Shown here piece by piece: positions 11,571-22,539 of a stretch of DNA of 64,000 bases. The DNA comes from Leptodontidium sp. MPI-SDFR-AT-0119. Taxonomy: Eukaryota > Ascomycota > Leotiomycetes > Helotiales > Leptodontidiaceae. Both the position numbers and the translations under genes were made by a program. A model generated the notes under the pieces. That model was given only the letters and a program-made list of their open reading frames with translations, had not been told where the DNA came from and did not search any database. Location: positions 1,736,001-1,800,000 of the forward strand of contig JAHLEZ010000002.1 of the NCBI GenBank assembly GCA_020726505.1. Direction: 5' to 3'. Every line of letters starts with the position of its first letter. Position 1 is the first letter of the stretch.

Positions 11571-11707
11571 ATCTCTTATTTCAAACCCATGTAACAATTC
11601 TGATAACGAAAGATCTGAGTTAAGCTCTAGGCGATAGTGCGATTTTGAAGCTGAAGATGGTATGTTAATTTGTATGTACCATACAAATCTTCTTTCCCAT
11701 TTCTTCT

Positions 11708-13626
11708 TCATCCACTCGTAGCCTCCTGCTTGATAGATAGATCGGCAATTTCTCCCTCCAACTGTGCCATCTGAGACTGTAACTCTACAAGCCTCTTCTG
11801 CTTCTCCCTAAGTCTACTCTCGTCGGCATCTGTATCCGCAGCTACCTGCTCCTGCTTGGACTTTGCCTTTCCTCCCTCATCCCTCATCATAGGATAAGCC
11901 AAAACCTCCTTAATCGAGTAGTGGTTGGTAAGAAACATAAGGATGCGATCAAGACCAAATCCACAGCCACCAGTCGGTGGCAAGCCATACTCCAAGGCAC
12001 GACAAAAATCCTCGTCGATCAACTGCGCCTCATCGTCGCCTTGATCCCTCTGATTTGCTTGTTCCAGGAAGCGTTCACGCTGCTCGTAAGGATCGTTCAG
12101 TTCTGTGAATAAATTACAGATCTCGCGCTTGCAAACAAAAGCTTCGGCTCTTTCCGTCAGGCCTAGGTACAGAGGATGAGACTTAGAGAGAGGAGACATC
12201 ATCTTAGGGTGATGCATAATGAAGGTCGGATTGATGCAAACCGATTCGATAAATTCGCCGACTAACTTATCGAGCAGACGAGCATTAGTCTGGGGGGGCG
12301 AGCAAGTGACTCCGTGCTTTTCGAGAAGCTTGATGAGGAATTCTCTGGTGTCCTCGGTGTGGAGCTGATCACTGTCCGGAAACCTGACTCCAGTAGCTTC
12401 TTCAAGAGCCGGGATCATCTCAATGCGCTTCCAAGGCGTGGCCCAATTGACCTCATGGACTTCCCCAGCTTGAGTAGTGAATTCAGTGACATATGACCCA
12501 GTGACCTTCTTGACGAGTCCCGAGATCATCTCTTCCGTAAGGGCCATCATATCGTTGTAATTCGCGTCCGCCTGGTAGAACTCACAACTGGAGAACTCGT
12601 GGTTGTGCGTCAAGTCGATATCCTCATTTCTGAAAACTCGTCCGATTTCGAAAACTCGATCGAGTCCTCCAACGACCAGCTGCTTCAGAGGAAGTTCGGT
12701 GGCAATCCGAAGAAATAGATTCCTCTTCAAGTCGTTGTGGAAAGTCGTGAATGGCTTGGCTGCAGCACCACCTGCTACTTGGCTAAGAATTGGGGTCTCG
12801 ACACCAATGTATCCGCGGTTGCTGAGGAAATTGGTGATGTAGAGATTCATCTGATGGCGTGTGCGGAACATATCGCGAGTCTTTCGGTTAACGATCAAAT
12901 CCAAAGGACGATTTCGATGTCTTTGCTCGGCATCCGTGAAGCCTGTGTCCTTGGGAATCATCCATAAGGATGGCGCGAGAAGAATGATCTGACTTGCAAA
13001 GATTGATAGTTCGCCCACAGGACGGCCTCGTGGTGCAGTCCGACCGGGATGGCCAACTATTCCGATGATATCGCCTCTACCGAGATGCTCGTGCTGTTGC
13101 AGATATGATTCCATGTCTGCCCCCTCCTTGGCTTGAGAGACAATTTGTATCTGCTCTTCTCCATTCTGGATGATGTAGAATCGCAGACGCTCACCAGCTG
13201 AGCGTATGAAAATGATCCTCCCACGAACACTGACTTCAATAGAGGTGTTCTCTTCGCCTGTTTCGAGCGACCCCCACTGTACCTTAAAGGCAGCCAAATT
13301 CGTTACATTGGACTCGAAGTCCGACGGGTATAGCTTGTGCCCTGGAGTCGATCGGATGTTTTGGAAAAGCTTGAGTCGGTTTTCATGGTGCTGATGTGGA
13401 AGTATCTCCGGCTCTCTGGTCGATTGTGAATTTTGAGCAACAGGACGAGGAGGTTGCTGGCTCAGCCTCTGTTGCTTCTCCTGCTGCTTGGCTCGTCTCT
13501 TCTGCTCATTCTTGCTGTAACTAAATCAGTATGTATTTGTGCTTAAGGTGACAATAGCAATTGTATTGTGAATTTTGTTTATGAGAGCTGGTGGGCTTAC
13601 CTGATCTTCTCTGGTAGAGACTCCAT
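11708..13626 (-). CDS. Lysyl-tRNA synthetase, class II, divergent
   Basis: A 26-base first exon (13626-13601) joins exon 2 (13514-11708) to give 610 residues, near the usual length of cytosolic fungal LysRS. Seen in order: a Lys/Gln-rich N-terminal extension, an OB-fold anticodon domain (from about residue 95), motif 1 (RGYIGVETPILSQVAGGAAA), motif 2 (FEIGRVFRNEDIDLTHNHEF) and motif 3 (GLPPTGGCGFGLDRILMF), then a Glu/Gln-rich coiled-coil tail of about 60 residues. It charges tRNA-Lys with lysine using ATP. Core residues of the class II active site are kept, but several near-invariant positions differ from the LysRS pattern I know: Gln to Val at 302, Thr to Ser at 318, HNPEF to HNHEF, GGWG to GGCG and RYLDLI to RPLDLI. 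It could be the only cytosolic LysRS or a second, specialised copy. It converges on the monooxygenase gene with 137 bases between them. Confidence 0.9.
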
Positions 13627-13812
13627 GGTTGTGGATAGAATACAGTGTATTGACTGTGAGTTGTCGTACACGAAGACCACGGTGGTTTGGATTGTAAAAA
13701 CTGCGAAGGAAATTGCAATGAGGTTCTAATGATATAATTAATGTATGGAACATTGGAATCTGGACTACCTACGTATCTCCGATGATCCGATGAGTCAATG
13801 AGGGAGTCATTA

Positions 13813-14269
13813 CAGCCGTACAACTAGCCGGAATTATTTTTTTGCCCCACCAACCTCTAGAGCAATTTACCCCAAACAACGTTTAAATAAATAAAAAGTT
13901 GATCGCCATAAAATTGGCATATAAAGTATTAATCACATATATATATATCTTTTGATTTGGACGTGTAATTGTGGAATTATTTAAAGAATAATAAACGTCG
14001 CAATATTAAGAAGCAGGTAAGGCGCGAGCCACCAAAATGCCCGTTACAAAAGAGTCAATTATTACTTAACGAATATCGCGCTGCACAAAAATCTGATTTA
14101 ATAAAAGTGTTTACTTTATGGAAAATCTTATCGCGATTAACTTTTTATTTTATTAATAGTTGTTGTTATGAAGTTGTCGGTGGCCCTCAAAATAGATTTG
14201 GAGGGGTGAATCGCTCCGAGGGTGTGGCTCGCTTGAAAATCAAAATTCCGGCTAGTTAATTGTACGGCT
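13813..14269. mobile_element. Foldback MITE-like element with long terminal inverted repeats
   Basis: The left end (from 13813, CAGCCGTACAA...CTAGCCGGAATT) matches the reverse complement of the right end (AATTCCGGCTAGTTAATTGTACGGCT, ending 14269). The match continues inward in diverged form (CCTCTAGAGCAATTTACCCC against CCTCGGAGCGATTCACCCC; AAATAAAAAGTTGATCGCC against AAATAAAAAGTTAATCGCG) for roughly 130-150 bases per arm. The arms enclose a short AT-rich centre. TA dinucleotides flank both ends (13811-13812 and 14270-14271), consistent with a Tc1/mariner-mobilised non-autonomous element. The right end lacks the final G expected from the left end. No coding frame is credible. Confidence 0.65.
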
Positions 14270-15609
14270 TAAGGTTGGTTGTGGTGTGGTTCAAGTGGTA
14301 AGCGAGCGAGCCGGTCTTAAGATCGGGCCCAAGTTTTGAGGTGATGCGCGAATGTAGTGGCGAAGTGATGCTATTACAGCTTATTAGTCTACTGTCTGGT
14401 TTGAAATTAGTGTAGGTCTATGAAAGTAGAATCACTCTATATATTCTAAGAAGCCCTTGTAAGCACCGAAGAAGGATATGATGGGAAATATTAAACATGA
14501 GCACCTAAGAGATGGATGAATTTTGTGAGATTTCGCCATTTATATTGAAAATGAATGTCACTGCTTTTAATTCTCCTCATTTTGTTCTCTTTCACCACAT
14601 GTATTCCCTTTCATGAAATTTGGAATTTAATCACGACAGTCTGACAGTCCCGACTTCGAAGAAAGCTTGTTCCGATGCCTCCCTATCTTCGGAACACATC
14701 AATAATGAAGACGAACGCAAGAACGAAGTCTTACTCCTCTGCTGCAAACCAAGCCTTGAATTTTTCATAAGCAACCGAACCCTCCATATTTCTTGCAAAA
14801 GAAATCCCTCAACGTTGTCTTTCAGAGCACTTCCTCGAGCATTTCCTGGAGCGGGTATGCCTTCTCACTCTTTCCCCGCATTGTGCCTCCCTCATCATCG
14901 GCATGGCGGACCATAATATTCTTTCGATTCCTTCCGTGAGACTCATTGATGTTTCACAGATCGTAGATGTCCTGAGAGAGCTGAGGAGACTTGTGGCAGC
15001 ATATCTTAAACTTAGCCATGTCCGATCCTGTAAATTTTACAAAGTAAGTCGACATTCCTAGATGGAAGTTCATGAACGGGAAGTGAAAACTGACGAAGCA
15101 TCTTACCTCGTTGAATTCTTGATGATTTCGTCCTGCTTTTTGTACGGGACATCTGTGTTACTAACTTGAACCGTGACGTCCATCGTGTGGAACTCCCATT
15201 ACCGCATGATGTCGGAAATCTGCGACACACTCGGCGCATGGTGGTTCGCCGTCGAGTACGGCACTCAACAGGTTAAACCTCAATAGAGCGCTTCATACTT
15301 GGTAGTGTTCGCTTGACAAAACTTACCACACGTTCTCGGAGCGATGGAATTATTTCCTGCTGGTTTTCGAGATGTGCCATCTCTTCGTTCAGTGGCACCA
15401 TGAAATAGGCGTATCGTCAAAAAGAACACACTTATTACTTTTCGAAGAGAGAATGTCTCAATTTGCTCGATGTTGGAAGCAAGAGTTGTTGTGACGAACC
15501 CCTCCTCAGTTTTCAGGGGAAGTAGTCATTTTCAAGCTAGTCCACCCAGCCACTATTCTCCTTCCTTTGAACAATCCCAATAAGGAAATAGTCCGAAGGG
15601 AAACGTACG
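14270..15609. other. Gene-poor stretch
   Basis: Short frames occur on both strands, none with recognisable domains or splice structure. A tRNA-like A-box at about 14290 lacks a partner B-box. I see no gene. Confidence 0.4.
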
Positions 15610-16075
15610 GAGTAAGGTTCACCCGAGCTTCTCAGCTTCTCTTGAATTATTTAAAGCCTCGGTCTCAAAAACAGTGGTCGAGATCTCCGTATAGCCGTTG
15701 TAAATTGAAGTGTTCGAGTCAACGGCCGTACCGAGTTTCAGCCCGGACGCCTCCTCGGTCGGTACAGGACCGAGAACTGCGAAGATATCTTGGAGAAGCA
15801 CCTGCCCAGTCTTGGCCACATTGGCACAAACCTACTTTCTTGCATTAGCTTCGAGAAGTTTCCCGGTGGCTTGGTCGAGTTGTTGCTACATCTGGTTGTT
15901 TTTGACAGGGCATTCGTTCGAGCTTGCGTGGTATTATGCACTGTGAAGCACAAGATCAAGATACAGTTCGCTGTAATGGGTTACCAGTGCATCGGATCTT
16001 TAATTGTGCAGTATTGAATGTACCCCACATCTGCATGAGTATTTCCTTGTAGAAGAGTGACAAGTTGGGCCCCAA
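15610..16075 (-). pseudogene. Unidentified decayed gene
   Basis: The minus strand reads as protein-like sequence broken by stops: LVTHYSELYLDLVLHSA, stop, then YHASSNECPVKNNQM, stop, then QQLDQATGKLLEANARK, stop, VCANVAKTGQVLLQDIFAVL and a run ending EALNNSREAEKLG. The pieces lie in one frame and read smoothly across the stops, which is how a recently killed gene looks. I do not recognise the family. An alternative is chance plus composition bias. Confidence 0.35.
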
Positions 16076-18081
16076 TGAGTATAACTATAAGAAATAGTTC
16101 CAAAGCGGTAAACGGCTCAAAACCATTCGCTCATTTGTGATATCTTCCTTGACGTCGCAAGCCAGAACCCCGACTCAATACCGAAGTTGTAAATGACTGG
16201 TCGCGACTCTGGAGACGTCGCTTCATATTCATATAAACTTATTGGGGGTAAGTTGTCTGATATGAGGCTTGGTAGCTTGTCACTACCAAGACTCGGGTGA
16301 GATTTCGCAGTAAAATGGGAACATATCATGCCAGATCAAAAATTGCACAGCGAAGTAGCAGAGAAAATGCACGAAAAAGGCTTAGTACAAATTATTTAGA
16401 AGCAAAATCATGGGTGCAATCGAGGACCCCATTCACTCCCTGGAAAGATAACCTCATGTTTGATATGTGTGGCTAGATTATCAATCTTTGAGTTTGCTAG
16501 GGATTTGGTTAGGAACCACTCCACTGGAACGAACATCCATCTTGACGGCGACTCCTGCCGTGTTCCGTGGGCGAAGAAATAGAGTTGATGTTAGTCTTGG
16601 ATAATTTGAGGGGAAGGTGGCCTAGACCGGGAACAAGGAACCCCACTCGGTGAACTTTGTTCAAGAACCCCACGTCCGTCTGTCAATAAAAACCTTTGCT
16701 GCATGACGACTGGGGGACCCCATACTTGGAGTTGGAGGTGACGAGAAAGTCGTGCATGGCAGCGAAATGACACACCAGTGCGAGGAATTAGTTGGAGCAC
16801 TCAGGTGGATTCAAATCAAAAGTACCCGAGCTGAAAAGACATTCTGGGCAACGTTGATGGTTGAAAAGTAAAGAAGTACGGGGTAAATTTCCTGGAGTGA
16901 CTCGAGTCCCAATCATACAGTACTGGACTTCGTTCAAACCCACCGGACTAGACCAAACCCCCAGGGCTCTTGGATCCACTTAGCATCTGTCATGCGGCAC
17001 AAGTCTTTGGTTGGCGGCTATCTCTTGCTGCTACTGCACGAGGACCTCAGGCGGTTTCTTGACCAAACCTGGAAGTATGCAGTTCCTAAGAAAGTATGCA
17101 AGGTAAGCACAATTGTTTAGCCCGCTGGAATCCAAGGAGGCATCTCGGCTCCCTGTAGAAGGCCCGGCTAGCTACCGGTTAAGCGAGTCCCTGCCAGGTT
17201 CTGAAAATACCAAGTCGGCAACTGCACTTGAGAATCACTGGGCTTGAAATTGGCACACGTTGCGAAGAGAAGCGTTCCTTCCACACCTTAGCCACGCATT
17301 AATTGTTCGACGTGTCATCTGGGCCCAAAGCACATGCTCGTAAATAGTCAGGAGATAGCACCAAACACGGACAACGTTCCGAACATTGTCTTGGCGTCCA
17401 CACCAGCCCCCTGGCACTTTAGATCGTTGAGTCGCAATATCCGCTGCCCAAGACACTAGAGGGGGGTTCCCCGAACTTCACTACATTTCATTGGCCGGCG
17501 CGGCTGTGCCTCAACACTATGGCCTTGGCTAAGGAGCCCCGCGGGGAAGATGGAGGCGAGATGGAGGGTGAGATGGGACGAGAGGGGATGCGGGGACTGA
17601 AGGGGAGGTCGGAGGAAGATGTCCCAGACTGATGCAGGCTCGGTGAATCATGACTCGAACCGACCGAGATTCCTTGCGTTCGAGTGAAATTGTTGGATAC
17701 GATAGTTGCCACTACCAGCAACTCGAAGTCCCATTGGTGGAAACACCCTCGTCGACCTCCACCCAACCTTTTTCACATACATGATGCTAGACACAATGGG
17801 ATCAGTGAGGGTGGCTGGATATCTTTATGTTTTCAGCGCTTCGCGGAATATTATGCTCTTTTAAGGATTCTTCGCTGGTAAACATTTGCACTAGACGAGG
17901 AATTCTACCAAGTGGGAGGCATGGGCAGCACATGGCGGTGATTTTCCATGCATATTCAGTACCAAACTCAGACTTGGGACTTGGCATTCTTGGGTGAGCC
18001 AGGGTGACCGCCGCCAGATGTGATATCCTTACCTGTCGTGCCTCCCCTCGAACTTGGCATCGTGGGTGGCTGGTCGGTCTG
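16076..18081. other. Gene-poor stretch upstream of the sugar transporter
   Basis: No coding frame was supported. The last 500 bases presumably contain the promoter of the transporter at 18234. GC-rich motifs are listed separately. Confidence 0.4.
17537..17595. promoter_or_regulatory. Cluster of CreA-like SYGGRG hexamers
   Basis: CCCCGC (17537-17542) overlaps GCGGGG (17541-17546) in a palindrome, and another GCGGGG lies at 17590-17595. SYGGRG is the known binding hexamer of the carbon-repression factor CreA/Cre1, and paired sites upstream of sugar-permease genes are typical. The cluster is about 640-700 bases from the transporter start. Hexamers this short arise by chance, so the role is inference. 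Confidence 0.25.
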
Positions 18082-18091
18082 TATAATATAA
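18082..18091 (+). promoter_or_regulatory. TATA-like box of the sugar transporter
   Basis: TATAATATAA lies about 145 bases before the chosen ATG at 18234, a usual distance for a fungal core promoter with a short leader. No other TATA-like run lies closer. Confidence 0.4.
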
Positions 18092-18233
18092 GTCCAGACA
18101 TTTCCCCTCTTCAAACACGATCCAACCTGTGCATCCTCGCCTCTTCTCCTACTCCTCTCCCTTGGTTTCGCCGGCACTGCCCAATCACTTGTCAAGATAC
18201 CCATCTGAGTGTTCCCTCAGAGAGTTAGCAATA

Positions 18234-20089
18234 ATGGCCGTCACAGAGGTTGATCCCTCAAAGGATGAGAGGGAAGTGGGTAAGCCCATGCCCTCGCACA
18301 TCGAAAATGCCGCCTACACACCAAACATGGAGCTCATCGAAGGCGCCGTTGCAAACAACGACCAAGAGGCAACCCTCCCCAAAAAGGAGCTCTTCAAAAT
18401 GTACGGACCTGCCACAATCTACAGCATGCTCCTCAGTTTGGCGCTTGTCATGGAGGGTATGGATGTTGGCTTGATCAACAACTTCTTCGTCCATCCAGCT
18501 TACCTTCGCAAATTCGGATGGCCCGATAAGAAAGGCAAGCTTCATATCTCTACCGCCTGGCAGGGAGGTATCGGAGCTGGAAACAACTGTGGTTCGATCA
18601 TTGGTCTCCTGATCAACGGTTACTTGCAATCCCGCTTCGGATCCAGGAAGGTGTACATGGTAAGCAATCACAAATCACGAAACTACCTGAACTCTTGAAT
18701 ATTGGCTAAAACTTTGTCTCAGGGTGCTATGGTCGGAATGGCATGCACCATCTTTGTCCTCTTCTTCGCCCAGAACATCGAGATGCTTCTCGTCGGCAAC
18801 ATCCTCTGCGGTATCCCATGGGGTATCTTCCAGACGCTTACCACTGCCTATGCAGCAGAGATTTGCCCTCCAGCCATGCGTGGATACCTGACCGCCTGGG
18901 TTTCCATGTGCTGGGGAGCTGGAAGTTTCCTTGCAACCGGTGTTCTCCGTGGCTCGCTGGCCATTGATCCCCAGAAGGATGCCGGATGGCGTATTCCCTA
19001 CGGTGTGCAATGGGCTTGGATTCCGCCGTTGTTCCTCGTCGGATACTTTGCTCCCGAAAGTCCTTGGTACCTGATCCGCATCGGCCGTCAAGCTGATGCC
19101 GAGAAATCTCTGCGACGTCTTGCACGAAAGGATCACTACACCGAGCGTTCTATGGCTGAGACTCTGGCTCTCATGAACCACACCAACGAGATGGAAAAGA
19201 TCGAAGCCGCGAACGCATCATACAAGGAGTGTTTCACCGGAACGAACAGACGCCGTACATTCATCGTCTGTATGGCATGGACTATCCAGATCTTCAACGG
19301 CCAGTCCATCACCTCCTATGCTGCCATCATGCTTAGGTCTGTTGGAATGAGCGCCACCAATGCCTTCAACTATAACATGGGTATCCAGTCTGTCAACATC
19401 GTTGCAACTGCAATTGCAATCGTACTCATGGGACGAATTGGACGCCGTACATTCTACCTCTTCGGATCATCCAGCATCGGCGCTTGCATGCTCGCTATCG
19501 GCATTGCCGGCTTTGTTGCGTCCGGGAAAGAAGCCACGGCATATGTTGTAGCCGTCTTCCTCATCCTCGTCCAGTGTGCTTTCAAAGTCTCACTTGGCCC
19601 GACTACATATGTCATTGTCGGCGAGATGTCATCCAGTCGTGTCAGAGCCCAAACCATTGTGCTCGGTCGCGCCGTCTACGTCTGCTTCCAAATCGTGGTG
19701 CAACAGATCAACCCCCGCATGCTCAACAGTAGCTCTGATGCTTGGAACTTGGGTGCCAAAACAGGCATGGTCTACTTCGTCCTGTGCTTCGTCTGGGTTA
19801 TTTGGATTTTCTTTTTCCTCCCTGAGACCAAGAACCGCAGCTTTGCCGACATCGACTACCTCTTCCAGAAGAAGGTCAATGCTCGCAAGTTCACCACCAC
19901 TCCTGTTGATTGTAAGTTACCCCCCATGATCATAAACTCTTTGCTTGAGAACAACTTCGCTAATTGTATTTCTACACAGTGTTCGAGTTCACCAATGCTC
20001 CCCAGGAGAAGATTCTCGATGATGATGAGCCTCTTGGCACCACCAACACCACTGACAAGAACGTCTCTGAGATTCAGCACCAACGCTGA
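18234..20089 (+). CDS. MFS sugar transporter, alpha-glucoside (maltose) permease type
   Basis: Three exons (18234-18659, 18723-19911, 19980-20089) join in frame to 574 residues, typical for fungal maltose permeases. Seen: a polar N-terminus of about 60 residues, twelve hydrophobic segments, the sugar-porter loop motifs RFGSRK and MGRIGRRTFYLFG, PESPWYLIRIGR after helix 6, and PETKNRSFADIDYLFQKKV at the end of helix 12, followed by the ARKF stretch common in MAL-type carriers. It should import alpha-glucosides with protons across the plasma membrane; exact specificity is not readable. The ATG at 18234 (context ATAATGGCC) is preferred over an in-frame ATG at 18129, which would add a leader with no counterpart in the family. 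Confidence 0.92.
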
Positions 20090-20905
20090 AGCAAGAGTCT
20101 CGGGTATAGGAGTTGATACGTGCTGTATGAGGACGACGATAATGGTTAATTTTTGCTAGCAAGCTGCCTAGCCTATCATATTCAATTGAATCCAGATAGC
20201 AAACATATGTCCAGTTCATTACCATTCTTTATGTGATATCTATTCAAGATTGTCCACATGTTCCAAGTAATTTCTCGGAACAGACCAGACTCAGAAGTTT
20301 ATTTACTTATCAGCTCGCTTGTGGCACCCGCACCTGATCGATAGTAGTCCATCCTTTAGATCTTGCAATCGATAAAAATGACCCAAGAACTTTCCGAGGT
20401 TTAATATGGGCGTTTTCGGGACTTCCATATTAGAGTCTTTCCAGTGTTAGACGATGTCTCCATCTTTAGTGAAATCCGCTCACAGAAGCTAATATAGCAC
20501 TCAACTGCGAATCTGGGAGAGTCAGTCTTTGGAATCATTCTTTCATGGACACTGAAATTGATTATGCCTGCGAACGAAGGGTATTTCGAGATAGTCTAGG
20601 ACCTTCGAGAGGCTGTATACTATGGAGGCTTTTGAAATTTAGCGACCGACTTAGGCGAGATGTTTATTTACCCTCGGATAGTAAAAGACGATAGCTTTGC
20701 AATTGTCTCTCGGTCTTTGCCGCGAAGGAATGACTGACCAACTGTAGATGTGAAATTGTGGCGCGATGGGGAATGTGATTCATTGGCTCGAAAAATGTGA
20801 GGCGGAGCTTCCACCGCTGCTCAACACCATTTCACATCTCCAGGGGGGGTTCAGGTACAGTAACAATGAACAATCTCCACGAGTCTGATCTATGACTGAG
20901 CGGCG
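20090..20905. other. Intergenic stretch between transporter and HET pseudogene
   Basis: No coding frame of interest. It should contain the transporter 3' UTR and the former promoter of the HET gene. Confidence 0.45.
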
Positions 20906-22539
20906 ATGGATTACTCGAGTCTAGCAAAGTTCGAATACCACCCTCTATTGCCCATCTCAACCGCCGGGAATCCAGCATTCCGAATCCTCGAGCTGCAACC
21001 CCGCTCTGTCCCACCTGGTCCAGACGATGGTCCGGTAGCAAGGAGATTGCTAGATGCTTCTCTGAGAGAATGTGAGCCGTACAAAACCCTATCGTATTGT
21101 TGGGGGGATGCCAGTGTGAGGGTACCGTTATCATTAGACGGCATGTGGTTCGAGGTCACGACGAACTTGTACGCAGCTTTGAGATGGCTGAGGAAATGCA
21201 CCCAGACACGACGGATCTGGATCGATGCCATTTGCATGAATCAGGACGATACTAATGAGCGCAATGAGCAGATCCATCACATGAGAAGGATCTACAGCGA
21301 GACGATGGATTGTTTCGTGTGGCTAGGGGAATTCAATGACTCAACCGTCAAGTTGGCGTTCAAAGGCTATTCCTGGCTCAAGGAGATTCGCGAACAGGAT
21401 ATCTCGCATCCCGAATACAAAGACCTTTCAATTCCTGAATCTTCCGAGGTGATGTCGAGCATTACGCTCGTTTCGCCGGATGCTCTAGGCGCGTTGAAGG
21501 CGATCGTCAATTCCCCTTGGTTCCGTCGCGTGTGGGTCATCCAGGAGATCACATCCCCAAAGACCGTGTCACTCATCCTGGGATATGCAGTTCTAGACTG
21601 GGACTTCACGACGACGTTGTTGACGTACGGCGGTTACTTCCGGCCATAGGGCGGGCTATTAGGCTTCGCCCTATCCATTGCGGAATCGTCCATATACATC
21701 GACGCGCGTAGAATCCACGATATGAACTCCTTGCGAATCGAGAGGAGCTACCCGCCAGACACGTGGAAAGTTTGGTGGAAATCAGTACTCTAGTTCTGCG
21801 GATTCGAAGCCGCGGATGCTCGAGATAATATCTTCGCACTGCTGGGGCTGGTCGAGCATCCGAATGATGGAATCCTCCCTGTCCCTGACTACCACTTGTC
21901 GAATGTAGAGACGTCAATCCAGCTGATGAGGAAGTTATTTACTCTACTCGAAAAGCTTGGATCCATTGATATACAGAACGTGTGGAAGTTATCCCCGTAG
22001 ACCCGTATGTAGTGCCTGATCTCAACAAGATCAACCCCGCTAGGCGGAAAGCTACGATGGCTGCGAGTCCGGTTATGATGGCTTATTCGAAGATAGAATT
22101 CGATCATCTCTTCGCCCGTACGGTTATGGTAGTGCTCTGTGAATCCGAGAATATGGATCCAGGCGAGCGGGGATGCCCCATGGATGTTGCATTGGAGTAT
22201 ATCGCGATGCTAGAGATGACGGATGAGCAGTATGATCGATACTTTGAGACCTGCGACTTCGAGCTCCTGAGAACGATGTTGGCCGATGCTGCTGATAGAG
22301 TGAAAACGATTTGCTAACGCAGAATCGTAACGGCAACCGGGAAAGGGAGGATGGGGCCTGTGCCTGACCGTACGGAGGTTGAGGACTGTCTATTTCTTCT
22401 GGAAGGGGGTGATGTTCCATTTGTATTGTGACCAAGACTCGATGGAAGTTGGATGCTAATAGGACAGTGCTATCTGGATGGTGTTATGTACGGGGAGGCT
22501 TATGAGAAAGGGAAGTGTAGGGATGCAATCGTTGTGTAG
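20906..22539 (+). pseudogene. HET-domain (heterokaryon incompatibility) gene with several stop codons
   Basis: The first 247 codons encode a HET domain: PYKTLSYCWGDASVRVPLSL (about residue 58), RIWIDAICMNQDDTNERNEQ and ARRIYSE-like MRRIYSETMDCFVWLG, then SPWFRRVWVIQEI. A TAG at 21647-21649 ends it, yet the same frame continues with family-like sequence (ADARDNIFALLGLVEHP) past another TAG near 21792-21794. The C-terminal part carries on in a different frame after about 21983 (NINPARRKATMA-type block), then a TAA at 22315-22317 and a TGA near 22429, ending with GQCYLDGVMYGEAYEKGKC, a hallmark of HET-protein C-termini. So at least four stops and one frameshift interrupt a once full-length gene of about 540 codons. 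Such proteins trigger cell death on fusion of unlike strains. A truncated HET-only product of 247 residues remains possible. Confidence 0.8.

Noticed and set aside
14285..14345. tRNA-like A-box (TGGTTCAAGTGG) with a TCTTAAG anticodon-like loop
   Set aside because: No B-box (GGTTCGA-type) follows at the right distance and no acceptor stem pairs.
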